64,000 bases of DNA from Brachypterus glaber (taxonomy: Eukaryota > Arthropoda > Insecta > Coleoptera > Kateretidae), in the NCBI GenBank assembly GCA_958510825.1, contig OY294044.1, positions 46,526,626 through 46,590,625 of the forward strand, written 5' to 3'. Every line of letters starts with the position of its first letter. Position 1 is the first letter of the stretch. The translations under genes were made by a program, and so were the position numbers. Below are positions 57,548-64,000 of the stretch, piece after piece. The notes beneath the pieces were generated by a model. It ran no database searches, was not told the DNA's origin, and saw nothing but the letters and a program-made list of their open reading frames with translations.

Positions 57548-58936
57548 CCCAGGTAGCAAGGGATGTTATATTACAAGAAATTAACATCACTTTTGGGTGT
57601 ATTTTTAAACTAAATCATAACATCACATAATATTGAAAAATAACATGTACCCAGACAGCACAAAGATGACTTAAAGAGATCTTAAAGATGTCGTAGCTCG
57701 GCATTCAAGACGTCTTAAGAACGTCGGTTTTTGCCGTATATGCATCTTAAAGACGTCTTAACGACGTCGTATGTTACAAAAGGTAACGTCTTTAACACAT
57801 CTTTTTTAAGACGCCTTACTGACGCCTTGCTCAGGCGACATTACAACATAATACCCCCTCCCATTTACGTTGCTAGGTACGGTCGTATTGATATAAAAAG
57901 CGTAATAATAACTAGAATGAGAGGTTATTTGTTTGTCAAAAAAAGATCTTTAAAAAATGTGATTTTTTATTTTTTTTTGAAAATTTATTTTTTGAATTTT
58001 TTTAAAAAATTTTTCGTTTTTTGTAAAAAGAAAATTAAAAAAATTGTAATTTTTTTAATAGTTGATTGTGGTTAATTATATTTAGCGATGAGTATCGAAG
58101 TTAAGACGTCTTGTACCGATAATTAAAAGACATCTTATAGACATCATAATCAGATATCTTTTAAACATCCCTTAAAAGAAGTCCATAAGATATCCTTTTC
58201 ATGTCTTTAGGCGTACAGACATAATTAAGATCTAAAAAAGACGTCTTTAAGATATCATGTGCTGTCTGGGTATTTAACATCACATTTGCAACGTAACACG
58301 TGTGACGTGACAACCATATTATTTAATAACAAATATTTAGCAACGCTGTGAATATATCGCATGTCACATATTAACGTGGCTTTCACGTGAATGTCATGTT
58401 ATTTTGCTTCTCACCGACATTCGAAGCAAAAAAATCGATATAAGATGATGTTGATAGAGTAAATTATTATAAGCAAATTGTATACACATTATACGATTTC
58501 CAATGGATAGGGGGCTCTGCCGGGCTTCTCAAGACCACGGATTAAAGGAATATATTCTCCGCTTAATCTGCAATTTCGTATTTAGAATCTATCTGTTTCA
58601 ATCTGTAATTGTTTCAATTACTGATTGATTTTAAAACCGATTTATTTTATAGGGTTATAGCGTTTTTAATGGTTTTAATTTAGAAAAAGCTAGAATATTA
58701 TTTAAATATTAAAGTACCAGTAACGGCATCCATAAGATATTAGATATAACAGGAATGTGGATTTATGATGTCACAAACACGTTATTTTGGGGATGTCATT
58801 GTGTGATGTTATTAGGGGCGGACTTAGGACATCCCCACCATGCTACATTCTTGTTAAATGAGACTACAATCTTAACATCACATGTCACATATTAACGTGA
58901 CTTTCACGTGAATGTCATGTTATTTTGCTACCTGGG
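57548..58936 (-). mobile_element. CCCAGGTAGCAA-family element, copy C (interrupted)
   Basis: Both ends are intact. It is split by a 621-bp element at 57650-58270; the two halves join to the sequence of copy B. Confidence 0.85.
57650..58270. mobile_element. CCCAGACAGCAC element nested in copy C
   Basis: Ends CCCAGACAGCACAAAGATG and TGTGCTGTCTGGG, flanked by TA on both sides (the empty site, from copies B and D, has one TA). The interior has AAGACGTCTTAA, GATGTC and AGATATC variants on both strands. The open frame across 57731-58075 has no recognisable homology. Confidence 0.85.
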
Positions 58937-59054
58937 AAGAATTTAACGCGAAACTAGAACTTTTTATATATATTTTTTTGTATTTCTCTGATTGGAGTCG
59001 TGGCCTCGTTTGTCAGCCCCGCAAGGGCGTAGATGTTTTTCTTTTATGGGGGGG

Positions 59055-59963
59055 CCCAGGTAGCAAGGGATGTTATATTACAAGAAATTAACATCACTTT
59101 TGGGTGTATTTTTAAACTAAATCATAACATCACATAATATTGAAAAATAACATGTATTTAACATCACATTTTCAACGTAACACGTGTGACGTGACAACCA
59201 TGTTATTTAGGGCCACTTGCACCAACTTTTGGTACGGGATTAACTCAGCTAAACCGAGTTTAAGTTAAAAATGCTGCGTTCTGATTGGCCATCCGTCAAT
59301 TTAATCCAAGTTTAAAGTTAAACCATCATTGGTGCAAGTGGCCCTTAATAACAAATATTTAGCAACGCTGTGAATATATCGCATGTCACATATTAACGTG
59401 GCTTTCACGTGAATGTCATGTTATTTTGCTTCTTACCGACGTTCGAAGCAAAAAAATCGATATAAGATGATGTTGATAGGGTAAATTATTATAAGGAAAT
59501 TGTATACACATTATACGATTTCCAATGGATATGGGGCTCTGCCGGGCTTCTCAAGACCACGGACACGGATTAAAGGAATATATTCTCCGCTTAATCTGCA
59601 ATTTCGTATTTAGAATCTATCTGTTTCAATCTGTGATTGTTTTAATTACTGATTGATTTTAAATCCGATTTTTTTATAGGGTTATAGCGTTTTTAATGGT
59701 TTTAATTTAGAAAAAGCTAGAATATTATTTAAATATTAAAGTACCAGTAACGGCATCCATAAGATATTAGATATAACAGGAATGTGGATTTATGATGTCA
59801 CAAACACGTTATTTTCGGGATGTCATTGTGTGATGTTATTAGGGGCGGACTTAGGACATCCCCACCATGCTACATTCTTGTTAAATGAGACTACAATCTT
59901 AACATCACATGTCACATATTAATGTGACTTTCACGTGAATGTCATGTTATTTTGCTACCTGGG
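59055..59963 (-). mobile_element. CCCAGGTAGCAA-family element, copy D (interrupted)
   Basis: Both ends are intact, same orientation as B and C, 118 bp from copy C. Split at 59210-59344 by a Harbinger-type MITE. Confidence 0.85.
59210..59344. mobile_element. Harbinger-type MITE nested in copy D
   Basis: A 135-bp element with ends GGGCCACTTGCACCAA and TTGGTGCAAGTGGCCC, flanked by TTA (59207-59209 and 59345-59347). Copy C shows the empty site with one TTA. A 3-bp TTA duplication fits PIF/Harbinger. Confidence 0.88.
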
Positions 59964-60041
59964 TAGACTCCCAGTTCTGTGGTTTGGACACCATTCCTGT
60001 TCCCCCACTCCTCTAGTTCATTGGAATGTATAAATAAATAT

Positions 60042-60177
60042 TAAGGCCTATCCAGAAGCTTGCATAAGAACATGAAACATAAGAATGCGATGCCGTGATT
60101 GGCTTACAAGATACATGGCGGCACATCAAGTCAATCAAGGCATCGCATATTTATGTTTTATGTATTATACAAGCCTG
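60042..60177. mobile_element. GGCCTATNC repeat, interrupted
   Basis: Begins TAAGGCCTATCCAGAAGCTTG. Its far end continues at 62691-62705 (TACAGGCCTATAGGC), so the foldback at 60180-62690 inserted into it. Confidence 0.6.
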
Positions 60178-60179
60178 TA

Positions 60180-62690
60180 CAGTAGGGTGGTCGCGAAAAT
60201 TCAAATTGAATATACGAATGCTACCTATAGGTAGCATTGTGTATACACAAAAATTTGTTGCCCTTTATGGTAATATGAATTATCCAAAATCTGAAGTCAA
60301 TCAAAATACGTTAAAGCACCGCACAGTGGTCCTAAAGTTTTTAAACTTACCCATTTTACGAGCTTCTTTAATTTTAAATTTATAAATTAGCAGATTTTGA
60401 AATCTTAAACTTTTATCAACTAAAATTTTTGCCTAATTTGTGACTATTGCTTACGTAAAATTTAAGGTGGATCACAACCCAGGTAGCAAAATAACATGAC
60501 ATTCACGTGAAAGCCACGTTAATATGTGACATGTGATGTTAAGATTGTAGTCTCATTTAACAAGAATGTAGCATGGTGGGGATGTCCTAAGTCCGCCCCT
60601 AATAACATCACACAATGACATCCCGAAAATAACGTGTTTGTGACATCATAAATCCACATTCCTGTTATATCTAATATCTTATGGATGCCGTTACTGTTAC
60701 TTTAATATTTAAATAATATCCTAGGATATTAGCTTTTTTTTTTATTTTTTTTAGTTTTTATTTAACTTGAATTTCTAGTTTGTTAGTTTGTTACTATGTT
60801 AGTTTGTTCGTTAGTTTGTTTGTTAAGCAGGACACCTTAAGTTAATGATAGAAAGCTGAAATTTGGTATAGTTATTTATCTTCGAAGATAATACAATATA
60901 ATAAAATAAAATAATTCCCCCAACCCCCCTCCCCCTTGTTAGGGCAGGTATACCTCTTTTTCAATTCTTACCAATATGTTTGTGGAAATTTGGTACTGAA
61001 GGTTTTTGCACTCACTAGAACTGAATATAATTTTTAAAAAAATGCCCCCCATCCCCTAGGGGCAATTTAAATATTTATAAAGAGTCGTTTAAAAAATATA
61101 TTATATTTTTTTATACCTAAACTGGATTCTCGTTAAGCACTTATATCACTTTCAGATTTCTAGTTTATATACATTATAATGTATAATTATATACCGGGTG
61201 ACACAAGAAGTATTGCCTACTAATTATCTCCGTAACTATAAAAGATAACTTTTTAAAATTTATAGAGCTTGTATGAACCGCAAATACCTCAATTTTGGCA
61301 TCGTCATTACAAAAAATATCAGTTCCGGTCTTAGCGGAAGTGATACCAACTTTTGATTTTTAAATGGAACCCTATATAGTTGCTTACATTTTCAGATTCG
61401 TCTTTAAATTCTCTTTTCTTTGATAACAAGTCGATATTTTCATTAAAGATGGCGCCACAGGAGCCATTTTTCATAAAAACAACATGGCGGTTCTATGACG
61501 TCCATATTCGAGTATTTCTGAAACTTGACATTTTAAATCCCTTAGTAGTCGGCTAAGAATTTACTGTTCATCTGAAACTGATTTTCTTTTGTTTTTATGA
61601 AAATGGCGTTATTTCAAAGTTTAAATCATCAACCTTAACGCCATTTTTTGCTAATTTTTTAAATGAAACGACCTATTTTTGATTTCACTAAATTAAAAAC
61701 TCAGGTATAGTCTACAAGAAAAACTTACAAATACTCTAATAGCGTTGGCCATTTTCCCCGAAAAGGACCAACCCCTAGGGGGTGGGGGCATTTTTTTAAA
61801 TATTATATTTAGTTCTAGTTCTTTAGTGCAAAAACCTTCAGTACAAAATTTACACAAACATATTGGTAAGAATTGAAAAAGAGGTATACCTCCCCAACAG
61901 GGGGGGGGGGTTGGGGGAATTATTTTATTTTATTATATTGTATTGTCTTCGAAGATAAATAACTAAAGCCAAATTTCTGCTTTCTATCCTTAACCTAAGG
62001 TGTCCTGCTTAACAAACAAACAAACTAACAAACTAACATAGTAACAAACTAACAAACTAGAAATTCAAGTTTAATAAAAACTAAAAAAAAATTAAACATG
62101 AACAAGAGCAAAAAAAACCAAAAATATTTGTATTTCTTAAACTCTCATATATATTTGTTTAATTTTAAAGTAAAAAAAATTAAAATCGTCCATTTTTAAA
62201 CATTTACGGCTTTTGCGCGACCTCCTAACTTTTTCTTATTCTCCTAAAATTTTACATGTATATAATATACATGTATAGGTCTACAATTTCAGACTAGGGC
62301 CCGTTAACATTTTTACACCTTGTGGATACAAGGGTAGAAAATGGATAAAAAAAGCTAGTAAAATTATGGATTTTTTGAGGTTTAAGGTTCTTGTGCCAAC
62401 TCTAAACGACTTGTGATCCACGTTAAATTTTACATAAGCAATAGTCACAAATTAGGCAACAATTTTAGTTGATAAAAGTTTAAGATTTCCAAATCTGCTA
62501 ATTTATAAATTTAAAATTAAAGAAGCGCGTAAAATGAATAAGTTTAAAAACTTTAGGACCACTGTGCGGTGCCTTAACGTATTTCGATTGACTTCAAATT
62601 TTGGATAATTCATATTACCATAAAGGGCAACAAATTTTTGTGTAGGTAGCATTCGTATATTCAATTTGAATTTTCGCGACCACCCTACTG
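60180..62690. mobile_element. 2.5-kb mariner-like foldback element
   Basis: Ends CAGTAGGGTGGTCGCGAAAA and its inverse, flanked by TA. The arms pair from the ends to about 61080/61750, including GTTAAGCAGGACACCTTAAG with its inverse near 61993. The left arm is interrupted by truncated copy E. Loop 61080-61750 shows no coding. Confidence 0.8.
60478..60735 (+). mobile_element. CCCAGGTAGCAA-family element, copy E (truncated)
   Basis: Starts CCCAGGTAGCAAAATAACAT in copy A orientation and follows the family for about 258 bp, then breaks at a poly(T) run. The right arm of the host foldback lacks it. Confidence 0.8.
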
Positions 62691-62705
62691 TACAGGCCTA
62701 TAGGC

Positions 62706-64000
62706 ACAACTAATTAAATATAAAGTGGTTCTGAGAGGTACACGTATTTATCGAAGTATAACAGCATTTTATACGAAAAATATTTAAGGCCAGCTAAAAA
62801 GATTTTATAAATAAATGTAACGAAATTATTTTTAAAAATATAATGATTGCTAAAACATATTAAGATTTATTTATATGAATAAATTTGTCTCCAGCTGCCA
62901 TTTTATGATGCAGGTAGAAATTTCCTAGTTGACCACGAAATTTAGAAATTAAACGTACTTATAACGTATTTCTAACTTAAAAATCTAACGTTAGATTAAC
63001 GTTTGATTATAACGTTAAAAAGCGGGAGATTTGCACATATTTTATAACTAGACATCGGATTTTAGCGAGTCGTAACGTCAAAACTCATAACCGGGTGCAA
63101 TAAGTTAACAAATTCATATTAATTTTATAAAAATGTTTAATGTTGCCAAACTACTACAGTACCAAAGAAAATTATATAAATATTATGATAAAGAGAATAA
63201 ACTTTATTAATAATAAGTCGTGCTGCCTGCCTACTGCAGGTTGCTTAAATACACAGCATACTAATCTATTAAAAATTAACAATTTAACAATAAATATGGG
63301 TACGAATTATATTAATTGTGTCAATTAAAATTTGTTCCGAAATTTCAATCAAATTTTTTTTATCTCAGTTTAATAAACTAAAAAATTCCAAACAGCTTTC
63401 TCCTAATGAACCCCTTGAACCAATCCATAAACCAAATACTTCCCATTCTCGTTTTCCAAATCTCTCCAAAAATTGATTCTCATAATACACTTCTGCTCAA
63501 AAATATCGGCCCACCTAAAAAAATACACATTTTTGAATGCAAATATCTCCAAAACTATTTAATGGATTTATTCGATCTTTTTTTTATTTTGAAGCTTGAA
63601 CTTTTAGCTCTTACTTACTGGAATAAAAATTATCAAACATCTTTTTTTATACCCGCAGCAATGAAAAGTGCACAGCTATGTTTTTTTACTGCACCTTTCG
63701 ATATGCGCATGGTTCGCCACTGCATATTTTTTTGCAATTTAATTAATTGATTTTATAGCCTAATTAAATGGAAGTAATCTCTTTTTAAATTTTTTAATTT
63801 TCCTTTTCTCGTTTAGGAGATATAAGGTTTTTTCTAAAAATTTACATTTTTGCAAGTAACAAAAAAACTACGCAATGGATTTAATTGATTTTTTTTAATT
63901 TGAAGCTTAAATCGTAAACTTTTATTTATTTAATTTAGGTTTCTGTTGGAAACATGTTTAAACTGAGTTTACATTGCTTAAATAGTCATGTTTTTTTTAC
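62706..64000. other. no gene seen at right edge
   Basis: AT-rich. Positions 63540-63680 and 63860-63945 share the phrases TGGATTTA and TTTGAAGCTT, suggesting a diverged repeat. Open frames here are short, compositionally biased and without recognisable similarity. Confidence 0.4.

Noticed and set aside
57731..58075. 114-codon open frame
   Set aside because: Lies inside the CCCAGACAGCAC element, begins in its repeated motif and ends in a T-rich run (FF/KK-rich); no domain seen.
63406..63750. 114-codon frame at the right edge
   Set aside because: AT-driven, no motif, no splice support.

Overview
The window is a strongly AT-rich piece of an insect nuclear genome. The spliced genes, the insect-type retrotransposon and the dense short inverted-repeat elements point to an insect, perhaps a beetle, but the species is not decided by anything I can see. 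Three host genes are recognisable, all with GT/AG introns and all reconstructed exon by exon.

Gene layout. (1) 1353-9120, minus strand: first three coding exons of a BACURD protein (pro-orthologue of TNFAIP1/KCTD10/KCTD13), a BTB adaptor for cullin-3 ubiquitin ligases; the last exon lies off the left edge. (2) 9737-10860, plus strand: complete three-exon IFT20, a ciliary transport protein, head-to-head with BACURD and carrying a near-perfect RFX X-box just upstream. IFT20 and TNFAIP1 are also divergent neighbours in vertebrates. (3) 13427-54096, minus strand: complete nine-exon PPM1G-type PP2C phosphatase, 646 residues, stretched over 40.7 kb because its introns are packed with transposons.

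Repeat layout. A Jockey-like LINE (about 17.6-21.8 kb, minus) with two homopolymer frameshifts sits in a PPM1G intron, next to a plus-strand LINE tail fragment lying between two ATA microsatellites. Long foldback (palindromic) elements lie at about 5.5-8.5, 23.5-25.8, 27.3-29.0, 33.6-36.6, 37.2-38.8, 40.9-42.3, 42.7-43.2, 43.8-44.6, 54.7-57.4 and 60.2-62.7 kb. A Harbinger element at 37.6-38.5 kb keeps a transposase N-terminal fragment. Short elements with clean target-site duplications include two hAT-type (8 bp), two Harbinger-type (TTA) and several mariner-like (TA).

The most unusual pattern is a set of five different non-autonomous families whose ends share the consensus CCCAGNYARCAC and whose interiors are each built from a family-specific short near-palindromic motif. 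One family is present in five copies, two of which are interrupted by other elements. The right end (54.1-64 kb) holds no host gene, only nested elements.
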